Source of the DNA: Robinsoniella peoriensis
GTDB lineage: Bacteria; Bacillota; Clostridia; Lachnospirales; Lachnospiraceae
NCBI RefSeq assembly: GCF_042680125.1
Contig: NZ_JBHTNY010000020.1
DNA length: 64,000 nt
Strand: one strand, 5' to 3'
Below the pieces are notes generated by a model. That model was not told the origin of the DNA, did no database searches, and saw nothing but the letters and a program-made list of their open reading frames with translations. Positions 1-8,416 of this stretch are shown in pieces. How positions within the stretch are numbered: position 1 is the stretch's first letter; every line of letters starts with the position of its first letter. Made by a program: the position numbers and the translations under genes.

Positions 1-170
1 TTAGAAAATACCAGTTCTGCGGCCAGCTGACGGAGTCCATACAAGTTTCCCACTCCCATCTTTCCGTACACTACCTACATCTACAAAGCGTCCCCTTCCT
101 CAGCAAAACCCAAATTTAAGCTATAATTATCTGCTCTAATATACTATGTATAAGATCATGATTTCAAGCA
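1..170. other. window edge, mostly non-coding
   Basis: No complete gene is visible. A minus-strand reading frame starts with ATG at 59 and runs off the window after 19 codons (MGVGNLYGLRQLAAELVFS). An in-frame stop lies 15 bases upstream of that ATG, so it could be the first codons of a gene cut by the window edge. It is too short to identify and has only a weak purine-rich stretch as a ribosome binding site. Confidence 0.25.
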
Positions 171-199
171 AAAAAAAGACACCATATACAGGTGCTTTT
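171..199 (-). terminator. terminator of the tRNA-Leu gene
   Basis: Read on the minus strand, GCACC and GGTGT arms enclose a 7-base loop, flanked by A and T runs and ending in a run of seven or more T. It lies about 20 bases downstream of the tRNA 3' end, as expected for an intrinsic terminator. Confidence 0.6.
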
Positions 200-217
200 C
201 AAAAGTACTGATATTAC

Positions 218-300
218 TGCCGGCAATGGGACTTGAACCCATACGTGGTTGCCCACAACAGATTTTGAGTCTGCCTCGTCTGCCATTCCGACACGCCGGC
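218..300 (-). tRNA. tRNA-Leu (anticodon CAA)
   Basis: On the minus strand the 83-nt sequence has a 7-bp acceptor stem (GCCGGCG with TGCCGGC), a T arm with GGTTCAAGTCC, a long variable arm typical of class II tRNAs, and an anticodon stem GCAGA/TCTGT whose loop CTCAAAA shows anticodon CAA, reading the Leu codon UUG. The discriminator base is A. The three bases after it are GTA, so CCA is not encoded and must be added by the nucleotidyltransferase. Confidence 0.93.
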
Positions 301-424
301 TTAAGTTGATGTGTTCCTCTCAACGAAAATAATTCTAACATAAGATACCAAATTATGCAAGCATTTTTTGAATTTTTTTTATTTTTCCTAATTTATCGAC
401 AATAAGAACTTTTCTGAATGGAAA

Positions 425-478
425 CTGCCCCATAAGGGATCGGATGTATTAAAAACACACCAATCCTTTATGAGGCAG
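425..478 (-). repeat. 19-bp stem hairpin downstream of lysA
   Basis: Arms at 425-443 and 460-478 form a 19-bp stem around a 16-base loop. Read as minus-strand RNA (the lysA direction) the deviations are two G-U wobbles and one A-C mismatch; as plus-strand RNA they are two mismatches and one wobble. The structure therefore fits the lysA transcript better. There is no clear U-run, so it is either a non-canonical terminator or 3' stability element, or a small mobile palindrome. Confidence 0.6.
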
Positions 479-511
479 AATGCAATGAGATCAGGCAGCT
501 GTGGCCAAATA

Positions 512-1786
512 CTACTCTTCTACTAACTTGTTATACAGATCAAAACAATCAAATGTAGCAAAGTAATCTTGTGGAGTTTCCGCGCGGCGGATTAAAGCGG
601 TGCTTCCATCTTCTTTTAAGAGTATTTCAGCAGATTTCAGTTTACCATTATAGTTATATCCCATGGAAAAACCATGTGCTCCAGTATCGTGAATTACCAG
701 AAGGTCACCTTTTTCAATTTCAGGCAGCATTCTGTCAATTGCGAACTTATCATTATTTTCACACAGAGATCCTGTTATGTCATACTTGTGGTCACAAATC
801 TTGTTTTCTTTGCCCATGACGGTAATATGATGATAAGCGCCGTACATTGCCGGACGCATCAGATTGACAGCGCATGCATCTACCCCGATATATTCTTTAT
901 GGGTATGTTTTTCATGAATCGCCCTGGTAACCAGACATCCGTAAGGTCCCATCATAAACCTTCCAAGCTCCGTATAAATGGCAATATCACCCATATTGGC
1001 AGGAATAAGCACTTCTTCATATACTTTTCGAACACCTTCTCCAATAGCACGGATATCATTTGATTCCTGGTCCGGGCGGTAAGGTATTCCGATTCCTCCG
1101 GATAGATTGATAAATGTTACATGGGCACCGGTTTCTTTTTGAATCTCTACGGCTGTTTCGAATAATACTTTAGCAAGCATTGGATAATAATCGTTTGTTA
1201 CTGTATTACTTGCAAGGAATGCATGGATTCCAAACTCCTCCACCCCTTTGCTCTTTAATATTTTAAAAGCCTCTTTGATCTGTTCTGTTGTCATACCGTA
1301 TTTGGCATCCCCGGGATTATCCATAATATCATTGCTGATTTTGAATAAACCGCCCGGATTATAGCGGCAGCTGATTTTCTTAGGCAGCGTTCCAATCGCT
1401 TTTTCCAGAAATTCGATATGTGTAATATCGTCCAGATTAATAATAGCATTCAGTTTATGTGCATATTGAAATTCTTCCATTGGCGTGTCGTTGGAAGAAA
1501 ACATAATATCATCGCCGGTTGCGCCGATTGCATTCGCCAACATAAGCTCTGTCTTGGAAGAACAGTCACAGCCACAGCCATACTCCTGTAAGATATTGAT
1601 CAGAAATGGATTTGGTGTTGCTTTTATGGCAAAATATTCTTTATAACCCTTATTCCAGGAAAAGGCTTCTTTCAAAGCCTTTACATTTTCCCGTATTCCT
1701 TTTTCATCATAGAGATGAAATGGTGTAGGATATTTATTTACTATTTCTTCCAGCTGTTCTTTTGTTACAAAAGTTTCTTTCTTCAT
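512..1786 (-). CDS. lysA: diaminopimelate decarboxylase
   Basis: A PLP enzyme that decarboxylates meso-diaminopimelate to L-lysine, the last step of lysine synthesis, in the cytoplasm. The 424-residue protein has the PLP-binding lysine in YFAIKATPNP (Lys55), the glycine loop GGIGIPY that holds the phosphate (near 230), the ELGRFMMGPYG strand, and a C-terminal LCENNDKF block equivalent to the CESSD motif of group IV decarboxylases. The start chosen is the ATG at 1786, preceded by GAGGAGAAGC; the frame stays open 29 codons further upstream, but that extension has no ribosome site and is unlike the family. Length is normal. It follows two LtaS-like genes and pyk on the same strand, about 90 bases after the second, and could be co-transcribed. 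Confidence 0.95.
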   Translation of the reverse strand: MKKETFVTKEQLEEIVNKYPTPFHLYDEKGIRENVKALKEAFSWNKGYKEYFAIKATPNPFLINILQEYGCGCDCSSKTELMLANAIGATGDDIMFSSNDTPMEEFQYAHKLNAIINLDDITHIEFLEKAIGTLPKKISCRYNPGGLFKISNDIMDNPGDAKYGMTTEQIKEAFKILKSKGVEEFGIHAFLASNTVTNDYYPMLAKVLFETAVEIQKETGAHVTFINLSGGIGIPYRPDQESNDIRAIGEGVRKVYEEVLIPANMGDIAIYTELGRFMMGPYGCLVTRAIHEKHTHKEYIGVDACAVNLMRPAMYGAYHHITVMGKENKICDHKYDITGSLCENNDKFAIDRMLPEIEKGDLLVIHDTGAHGFSMGYNYNGKLKSAEILLKEDGSTALIRRAETPQDYFATFDCFDLYNKLVEE

Positions 1787-1876
1787 AATGCTTCTCCTCT
1801 TATGCTTATTTGCTGATTTCGCATCAGATGTAGTCTTCGGGTCAACTATAATATGCACATTTTTATTTGTCAATAC

Positions 1877-3856
1877 TTAACCGCCAAAAAAGTCATTCAC
1901 ACGGTTTTTATAATCACTTAGATGATTATATTGTAAAATAGAGTACTGGTTTAGCTGTTCTTTAAAAGAATCTTCGGAATACTGGTGATAGTTTCCATCT
2001 TTATCAATGTATACATTTGCAGTTATAACAGGTATTGTCTTTCGAAGATCTTCTAAATAAGATTGATAATCAGTTAAAGGCAGCCCGGCATTGGAAAGGA
2101 GTAATCCACTGAGATAGTTTGGACTTATCATAGGGATATCCTGATTCTCCAGCTTATAATTTGCCCACATAACCATAGGTACGATATAACCGTTCTGGTA
2201 TTCTTCCACAGAAGCATCCTGATTGATATGATTCAGTTTCAGAATAGGTTTTGCCACATTATCAGCGGGCTGATGGTCTCCAAACATTACGATAATGGTA
2301 GGTTCCGATTCTTTTTTAAAGTAATCGGTGAGTTCTTGAAAAGCTTTATCCGATTCCTTAATTAATGTCAGATACTGTTCCGCCGCCCGCACATTATCGG
2401 ATTTCTTCTTATCGGCATATTGTGATAGGGTAATGGTTGGTTCAAACCCCGGAAACTCTTTATCATAGCCACCATGATTTTGCATGGTTACTTCGAAGGT
2501 AAATATTCTTTCATCCTTTGCCTTGTTTTCATAGATTTCAATAATTTTCTGAAATGCTGACTCGTCACTGATATAGTCACGGATTTTCTTTGGTTTTTTG
2601 AAATCCATTATTGAAAAATAAGTATCGAATCCAAAATAGGTATATACATTTTCTCGGTTCCACCCCTTTGAATTGTACGGATGAATGGCAGTTGTTTTAT
2701 AGCCCAGACTTTTTAAATAGTTTGGCAGTGCGGGCATGGATTGGCGTACGAACTGTTGGTATGCCACACTTCCGCTGGGTAAAAATGCCATAGTGTCACT
2801 TGTCAGAAACTCATATTCTGTATTTGCGGTATTTCCACCTTTTACTGAAACAAACATATCAGATTTAATGGTATTTTCTGTCAGGGAGTGGATGAAAGGC
2901 ATGTAGTCCTCATTGGTTTCAAATTTTCCACGGACAGACAGATCTGAAAAGGCTTCATTCATTATTACGATAATATTGGGCTTATCTTTTGAAGTTATTT
3001 TATTTGTATTAGCTGCAGAAGCCACCTGCATCTTTGATTCAGACATAATTTCTTCTGCTTCTTTTGGGGTGTAATCTTCTGGCTTTTGTATATGTAAATA
3101 TCGGAAGTTGGATATAAACGAGACCGCAAACCCGTTTCTGATATAAATTCGTTTTGCTGCAAATAAAGTGTGATATAGCTTAAAAAATTCTGTAGATTTT
3201 TCCGATTTTACGAAAGTGACATATCCTCCCATACAACAGATTGTAAGAAGAAGTGCAGCTACACGTATCCTAAGATTTTTTATTCTGATCTGAACTTTAT
3301 CTGCAATAATCATTAAATACAAAAAACCCATAATTACGAGCAGGAATCTATAACTAAAGGTAAAGGAATAGTTATCGGTTATGGACAATGCTGTTCTTGC
3401 AGAAAGAAAATCCCATGGCATTAGTGGAGAGGAACGAAATTGAATAACAAAATAATGGATCGTACCCATAATCATTGGAATTGAGGTTGCAAGTATATAT
3501 CCTAATCTGACAGAATTAACCAAAAAACTGAATATTGCATATAAAAGAAAATAAAATACTAAATTCAAGAGAAAGACAGGCATTTTCAAATCAGTTACCC
3601 GATGGGTAAAAGCTTCAATTCCGGTAAAGGAAAGGATAGGAATGATCAACGTGACTAATATACCAGGCAGCCGGGGCAGCTTCAGGTCAATACTGATTAA
3701 TATACCGGCTGCCAAAGATATCATAATACAAAGAACCAGCTTGACGGCATGCCCTTTACTGTGCATTGCCGCCAAACTGGAAAGTAATATAAGTGTACAG
3801 GTTACTAAAATGGATATACCTATTCTTATTTTTGATTTCGTAATTATATTTTTCAT
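1877..3856 (-). CDS. LtaS-like sulfatase-fold membrane enzyme (copy 2)
   Basis: 659 residues. About five N-terminal membrane segments (residues 10-190) precede an extracellular alkaline-phosphatase/sulfatase domain (about 290-640). This is the plan of lipoteichoic acid synthase and related phosphoglycerol transferases, which move glycerol-phosphate from phosphatidylglycerol onto cell-surface polymers. Visible active-site elements are MNEAF (metal-binding Glu), KGGNTANTE with the expected nucleophilic threonine Thr343, and FGDHQP. It is a close tandem paralogue of the gene 55 bases upstream, sharing long identical stretches including the whole nucleophile block. Start ATG at 3856 follows GGGGAG. 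The polymer it builds cannot be told from sequence; teichoic acid, periplasmic glucan decoration and glycolipid modification are all possible. Confidence 0.85.
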   Translation of the reverse strand: MKNIITKSKIRIGISILVTCTLILLSSLAAMHSKGHAVKLVLCIMISLAAGILISIDLKLPRLPGILVTLIIPILSFTGIEAFTHRVTDLKMPVFLLNLVFYFLLYAIFSFLVNSVRLGYILATSIPMIMGTIHYFVIQFRSSPLMPWDFLSARTALSITDNYSFTFSYRFLLVIMGFLYLMIIADKVQIRIKNLRIRVAALLLTICCMGGYVTFVKSEKSTEFFKLYHTLFAAKRIYIRNGFAVSFISNFRYLHIQKPEDYTPKEAEEIMSESKMQVASAANTNKITSKDKPNIIVIMNEAFSDLSVRGKFETNEDYMPFIHSLTENTIKSDMFVSVKGGNTANTEYEFLTSDTMAFLPSGSVAYQQFVRQSMPALPNYLKSLGYKTTAIHPYNSKGWNRENVYTYFGFDTYFSIMDFKKPKKIRDYISDESAFQKIIEIYENKAKDERIFTFEVTMQNHGGYDKEFPGFEPTITLSQYADKKKSDNVRAAEQYLTLIKESDKAFQELTDYFKKESEPTIIVMFGDHQPADNVAKPILKLNHINQDASVEEYQNGYIVPMVMWANYKLENQDIPMISPNYLSGLLLSNAGLPLTDYQSYLEDLRKTIPVITANVYIDKDGNYHQYSEDSFKEQLNQYSILQYNHLSDYKNRVNDFFGG

Positions 3857-3911
3857 TTGTTATAACTCCCCGAAATATATTCTGTATCCGAAACAGATAA
3901 ATTCCCCGGTA

Positions 3912-5897
3912 TTAACCTCCGAAAAATTTATCTACTCGGTTTTTATTATCACATAAGTGATTATATTGTAATATAGAATACTGGTTTAACTGATCTTTAT
4001 AAGCTTCATCAGAATATTCATAAAACTGACCATCTTTGTCAATATAAATGTTTGCCGTAATAACAGGGAGTGTTTTACGCAGTGACTGCAAATAGGTCTG
4101 GTAGTCTGTCAGGGGAAGTCCTGCCTGTTCCATTAACAGTCCGCTTAAGTAATTTACACTGATTTGATTAATATCCTGCTCCTCAATATCATAATTAGCC
4201 CACATAATCATTGGAACTTTATATCCATTCTGAAATTCTTCAATGGAGGATTCCTGGTCAGTATTATTCAGACGCAGGATCGCATTAGCGATATAATCAG
4301 ATGGCTGATGATCGCCAAACATTACCACAATGGTATCTTCATCTACATTGCTGAAATAATTAATTAACTCTTCAAAAGCCTGATCTGTTTCTTTTACCAA
4401 AGTAAGGTAACGTTCCGTAGAGATAACACTTAAGGTCTTCTCGTCTTCCGGAATCTGTGTTAATTCTATAGATGGCTCAAATCCGGGATACTCTTTACTA
4501 TAACCGCCATGGTTCTGCATAGTAACTTCGAAGGTAAACATTGGCTCTCCGGGGGTCTTATTTTCATAAGTTTCAATGATTTTATCAAATGCTGATTTGT
4601 CACTGACATAGCCACGGATTGTTTCCGGGTTTTCAAAATCATCCTGGGAATAGAATTGATCAAAACCAAAATAGTCATACACCTTATCTCTGCTCCATCC
4701 GGTTGCATAATAAGGATGGATAGCGGTGGTACCATACCCCATACCTTTCAGATAACTTGCCAGCGTTGGCATGGATCCTTTTACATATTGCTGGTATGCC
4801 ACACTTCCGGTTGGAAGGAATGCCATAGAATCGCCTGTCAGAAATTCAAATTCGGTATTGGCGGTGTTACCCCCCTTTACAGATACGAACATGTCCGCTT
4901 TGATGGTGTTTTCTTTCATGGAACGGATAAATGGCATATAATCTTCATTTGTCTCAAAATCACCGCGGTAAGCCAGGTCTGTAAATGCTTCATTCATGAT
5001 CACGACGATATTCGGTTTCTTTTGCTTTTTTGTCTCGTTCGCAGAAGCATTGACAGAGGATGTCTTTTCCTTTTCGATTTCCTGCTCTACTTTTGTTACT
5101 TCTTCCGGTGAATAGCCTTCGGGCTTGTCTATATCCAGATAGCGCAGATTTGCCAGGAACGCCACCATAAAGCCATTGTTACGATACAATACATTGGGAG
5201 TAAATAAAATATCATCCAACCCGAACATATCTTTTACAGTGTCCGTTTTTACTTCAGTTACATAACCTGTCATAAGAATAACAGATAGAATCAGGGCTAT
5301 TAAACGAACTTTTATATTTTTAACTGAAAAAACAGTCTTTTCGCCAATAATCATTAAATAGATAAAACCAATAAGTACAAATACTAAACGATAAGAAAAG
5401 GTAAAAGTATAATTATCTGTAATTGTTATCGCTGTGCCAAGCGACATAAAATCCCATGGTACGATGGGCGAAGAACGAAAGCTTACAACAAAGTAGTTGG
5501 CAACCCCGAAAAACATTGGTACTGCCGTAGCAAGTATATATCCCCATCTTGTGGAACCCAGTAAAAAAGTGCCGATTGCGTACAGCAGATAGTAAAACAT
5601 AAGGTTCAGGATAAATATTAATACGGTCAGATCCCATGGTACATGGGTGTAAAATTCCATCGTACACAGAGCCAGAATGGGAATTAAAATAAGTGCTGCG
5701 ATTCCCACGGGTTTTGGCAGCTTAAATTTTAAAGCGATTAAAACACCCGCTGCAACAGATAAAAGCAGTGAAAGCACCAGTTTGCCGCTATGCATCCCAT
5801 CGCCGTTCACTGCCAGTATAGTTAATATAATAAGAATAATTGTCACGGCAGAAGCCATGACAATTCGTAATTTTGATTCAGTAAATATTTTTTTCAT
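3912..5897 (-). CDS. LtaS-like sulfatase-fold membrane enzyme (copy 1)
   Basis: 661 residues with five predicted N-terminal membrane helices (about 10-190) and an extracellular sulfatase-type catalytic domain. Key residues are Glu303 in MNEAF, the putative nucleophile Thr345 in GGNTANTE, and Asp-His in FGDHQP. Family members transfer phosphoglycerol or similar groups to surface glycopolymers. The ATG at 5897 lies 14 bases after the pyk stop, so the two genes are probably one transcript. The ribosome binding site is weak (GGATTGTTGAG). A linker around residues 260-295 is rich in Glu, Lys, Ser and Asn and differs most from copy 2. The tandem pair most likely arose by gene duplication. Confidence 0.85.
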   Translation of the reverse strand: MKKIFTESKLRIVMASAVTIILIILTILAVNGDGMHSGKLVLSLLLSVAAGVLIALKFKLPKPVGIAALILIPILALCTMEFYTHVPWDLTVLIFILNLMFYYLLYAIGTFLLGSTRWGYILATAVPMFFGVANYFVVSFRSSPIVPWDFMSLGTAITITDNYTFTFSYRLVFVLIGFIYLMIIGEKTVFSVKNIKVRLIALILSVILMTGYVTEVKTDTVKDMFGLDDILFTPNVLYRNNGFMVAFLANLRYLDIDKPEGYSPEEVTKVEQEIEKEKTSSVNASANETKKQKKPNIVVIMNEAFTDLAYRGDFETNEDYMPFIRSMKENTIKADMFVSVKGGNTANTEFEFLTGDSMAFLPTGSVAYQQYVKGSMPTLASYLKGMGYGTTAIHPYYATGWSRDKVYDYFGFDQFYSQDDFENPETIRGYVSDKSAFDKIIETYENKTPGEPMFTFEVTMQNHGGYSKEYPGFEPSIELTQIPEDEKTLSVISTERYLTLVKETDQAFEELINYFSNVDEDTIVVMFGDHQPSDYIANAILRLNNTDQESSIEEFQNGYKVPMIMWANYDIEEQDINQISVNYLSGLLMEQAGLPLTDYQTYLQSLRKTLPVITANIYIDKDGQFYEYSDEAYKDQLNQYSILQYNHLCDNKNRVDKFFGG

Positions 5898-5911
5898 CTC
5901 AACAATCCAAT

Positions 5912-7348
5912 CTATTTTGCTTGTAATACATGCATCATGTTCGTTATTGCACCCTCGCCGGTAACAACATTGGTAGCAGGATCACCTGCCGTAAATATTA
6001 CCAGATCCCCTTTATTTACGAGATTTTTCTGACGTAATGTAACCATCGGGCTGGAAATAATATGCTCTGTCGTATTTTCATTATTTCCCTTCATCGGATA
6101 AACGCCCCAATACAGCTGCATTCTGCGTACGGTACATTCATTAGGTGAAATAGCATATATTGGCATTTCCGGTCTGAAATTAGAGATTAATCTCGCTGTC
6201 TGTCCGGAAATAGTCGGGATTACAATACAGGCTGCGTCCAGGTTACGTGCAGTAGATACGGTAGCAAATCCAACTGCGCTGGAAATATTTTTCTTTCTTC
6301 TGCTTTTACTGTTCTTAACAAGCATTTTATAATCCAGATGTAATTCCGTAGTTTCAGCAATTTTCACCATCATCTTCAATGCTTCTAAAGGATATTTGCC
6401 CATTGCTGTCTCTCCGGAAAGCATGATCGCATCGCTGCCGTCATATACCGCATTTGCCACATCTCCCGCTTCTGCTCTGGTTGGACGAGGGTTACGGATC
6501 ATAGAATCCAGCATCTGGGTTGCAGTAATAACCGGTTTGTAATGTTCATTACATTTGTTAATAATCTTTTTCTGAATGTATGGAACTTCATCAGCAGGTA
6601 TTTCAACACCAAGATCACCTCTTGCTACCATGATTCCGTCAGCAACGTCAATGATTTCATCTATGTTTGCAATGCCTTCGGCATTTTCAATCTTAGCTAT
6701 AACATTGATATGTTCGCCGTGATTATCTTTTAAAAGCTTTTTGATATCACGGATACACTGGGCATTACGTACAAACGATGCTGCAATAAAATCAAAGTCC
6801 TGCTCAATTCCAAATAAAATATCTTCTTTATCTTTATCTGTCACCCCAGGAAGGTTTACGCTGACATTTGGTACATTGACTCCTTTACGCTCACCAAGTT
6901 CACCGCCGTTTACAACAACGCATTCAATTTCTCTTTCTGAGACTTTCTTAACAACGAGTTCAATTAAGCCGTCATCAATTAAAATAAAATCGCCTTTTTT
7001 AACATCCTTTGTAAGTTCCGGATAAGTAATGGAACATCTCTTATCATCGCCTTCGATTTCTTCCATTACCAGAGTAAACTCTTCGGCTTCTTTTAACTGT
7101 ACTTTTTTATGGTCTTTTAATACTCCGGTACGGATTTCCGGACCTTTCGTATCTAAAAGCATAGCCACCGGAATTCCAAGTTCTGTACGGACATCTTTAA
7201 CTAATTGGATTCTGCCCAGATGTTCTTCATGATCACCATGGGAAAAATTAAAACGTGCAACATCCATACCGTTATTTACCAGATCACTAAGCAATTCCCT
7301 GTTGTTTGTATTTGGTCCCATTGTACATATAATTTTCGTTTTTTTCAT
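5912..7348 (-). CDS. pyk: pyruvate kinase
   Basis: Converts phosphoenolpyruvate and ADP to pyruvate and ATP, the last step of glycolysis. The 478-residue product carries the N-terminal TKIICTMGP strand, the DTKGPEIRTG phosphate-binding region, the catalytic-lysine segment INVIAKIENAEG, MVARGDLGVEIP, and TATQMLDSM. It ends after the regulatory C domain and lacks the extra PEP-utiliser domain found on Bacillus pyruvate kinases, so it has the short form's length. ATG at 7348 follows AGGAGGCGCATT. The gene heads a minus-strand cluster with the two LtaS-like genes. A palindromic element lies about 60 bases upstream of the start and may hold or disturb the promoter. Confidence 0.97.
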   Translation of the reverse strand: MKKTKIICTMGPNTNNRELLSDLVNNGMDVARFNFSHGDHEEHLGRIQLVKDVRTELGIPVAMLLDTKGPEIRTGVLKDHKKVQLKEAEEFTLVMEEIEGDDKRCSITYPELTKDVKKGDFILIDDGLIELVVKKVSEREIECVVVNGGELGERKGVNVPNVSVNLPGVTDKDKEDILFGIEQDFDFIAASFVRNAQCIRDIKKLLKDNHGEHINVIAKIENAEGIANIDEIIDVADGIMVARGDLGVEIPADEVPYIQKKIINKCNEHYKPVITATQMLDSMIRNPRPTRAEAGDVANAVYDGSDAIMLSGETAMGKYPLEALKMMVKIAETTELHLDYKMLVKNSKSRRKKNISSAVGFATVSTARNLDAACIVIPTISGQTARLISNFRPEMPIYAISPNECTVRRMQLYWGVYPMKGNNENTTEHIISSPMVTLRQKNLVNKGDLVIFTAGDPATNVVTGEGAITNMMHVLQAK

Positions 7349-7407
7349 AATGCGCCTCCTGATGTTGTTTGAGATATATACTTATTTTCATAGAAAACCT
7401 GAGTTCC

Positions 7408-7569
7408 AGAGCGTGTTTTAAAATTCATTCCCGCCATCTGCATGCCCCACTTTACGGCATATTTGTCCCGAATTCAGGTTACGCAGCCCGCTGCGCGCCC
7501 TTCATTCGGGACAAATCTCCCACAAACTGTGACGCGCAGCTGTCAGAAAGTAATTTTCAGACACGCTCT
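7408..7569. mobile_element. MITE-like palindromic element
   Basis: A 162-bp non-coding unit bounded by inverted ends that both start AGAGCGTGT and match at about 18 of the first 22 positions. Inside is a perfect 12-bp stem TTTGTCCCGAAT/ATTCGGGACAAA (7462-7473 and 7504-7515) capped by a CGCAG/CTGCG hairpin. It encodes no protein. Such length, inverted ends and strong internal folding fit a MITE-like or structured intergenic repeat. Its right end overlaps the stop codon of the neighbouring rhomboid-like gene: the AG of that TAG comes from the element. No convincing target-site duplication is visible, and no second copy lies in this window. Confidence 0.6.
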
Positions 7570-8401
7570 AGCGGTGGTGCTTTTTCACATGTTCATGTGT
7601 GAACAGATGATCCTGACAGTATTCATAATTGCCGTCACATTTGGAACAGAAACGAAATTCCAGATCTTCTCCGTCCAGTTCTGTCCTGCCGCATATTGCA
7701 CATTTATGTTTTGTAAGACCGCCTGAAGACTGTCTTGTTTCCTGTTTAAACTTCTTTTTCCGCCTTATTTCACCCGGAGAAACTCTCCTGAAATCTCTTG
7801 TTCCAAGGAAGAAAATAATGAAGTTCATTAAGGAAGCAATAATTGCAACTTTAATCGGCCAAGAGGATTTAAAGAAGGAAAACAGGATAAATACTCCATA
7901 TAAAATTCCCATCCACTTGATTTTAATCGGTATAACAAAATACAATAACACCTGCATATTGGGATAACATAAAGCAAATGCAAGGAAAATTGACATATTA
8001 ATGTAATAAGTACTGAAAATAGGACCAAACAGTTTACCGCCGCCCAGTACAAAATACAGGATAAATGCTCCTATATCCGTAAATAGAAGACCGGCAAGAA
8101 TATAGAGCGTATAACGGAAAGCACCCCAGGTATTTTCCAGAGAAGTACCCAAAGAGTAATAAAAGAACAACATGATAACCGTAAATATGCTAAGTGATTC
8201 CGGCGGCACTAATATCCAGGTAACTATACGCCAGATCTGACCTCTGAGAATGTAGTAAGGTTCCAGCGTTAAAAAACTCATGATATTCGGCTGAAAAACA
8301 TTAAAAGTGTAACCCAGGATGTAGCAGATGATAAGGTATAAGGATAAATTACGGATACCGTACCTGCCAAATTTACGTTCCAGTTTATTTATAAAGTCCA
8401 T
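7568..8401 (-). CDS. rhomboid-like membrane protein with C-terminal zinc ribbon
   Basis: 277 residues: a hydrophobic core with about six membrane segments (residues 18-200) resembling the rhomboid fold, then a basic linker and a cytosolic C-terminal metal-binding region (about 235-272) with CAICGRTELD, FCSKCDGNYEYC and a terminal HEHVKKHH. The WRIVTWILVPP segment matches the rhomboid L1-region pattern, but I see no GxSG serine motif and no catalytic Ser-His pair, so protease activity is not expected. ATG at 8401 follows AAAGAAAGGTAG. It starts 15 bases after corA and is probably co-transcribed with it. The stop codon is partly supplied by an adjacent MITE-like element. Function unknown. Confidence 0.75.
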   Translation of the reverse strand: MDFINKLERKFGRYGIRNLSLYLIICYILGYTFNVFQPNIMSFLTLEPYYILRGQIWRIVTWILVPPESLSIFTVIMLFFYYSLGTSLENTWGAFRYTLYILAGLLFTDIGAFILYFVLGGGKLFGPIFSTYYINMSIFLAFALCYPNMQVLLYFVIPIKIKWMGILYGVFILFSFFKSSWPIKVAIIASLMNFIIFFLGTRDFRRVSPGEIRRKKKFKQETRQSSGGLTKHKCAICGRTELDGEDLEFRFCSKCDGNYEYCQDHLFTHEHVKKHHR

Positions 8402-8416
8402 TTATACTACCTTTCT

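Noticed and set aside
1..59. Start of a minus-strand gene cut by the window edge
   Set aside because: Only 19 codons are visible and the ribosome site is weak; kept as a note, not called as a gene.
156..341. Minus-strand ORF across the tRNA-Leu gene
   Set aside because: It coincides with the tRNA and has no coding features.
4466..4735. Overlapping ORFs inside the LtaS-like genes
   Set aside because: They are frame shadows of well-supported genes without ribosome sites.
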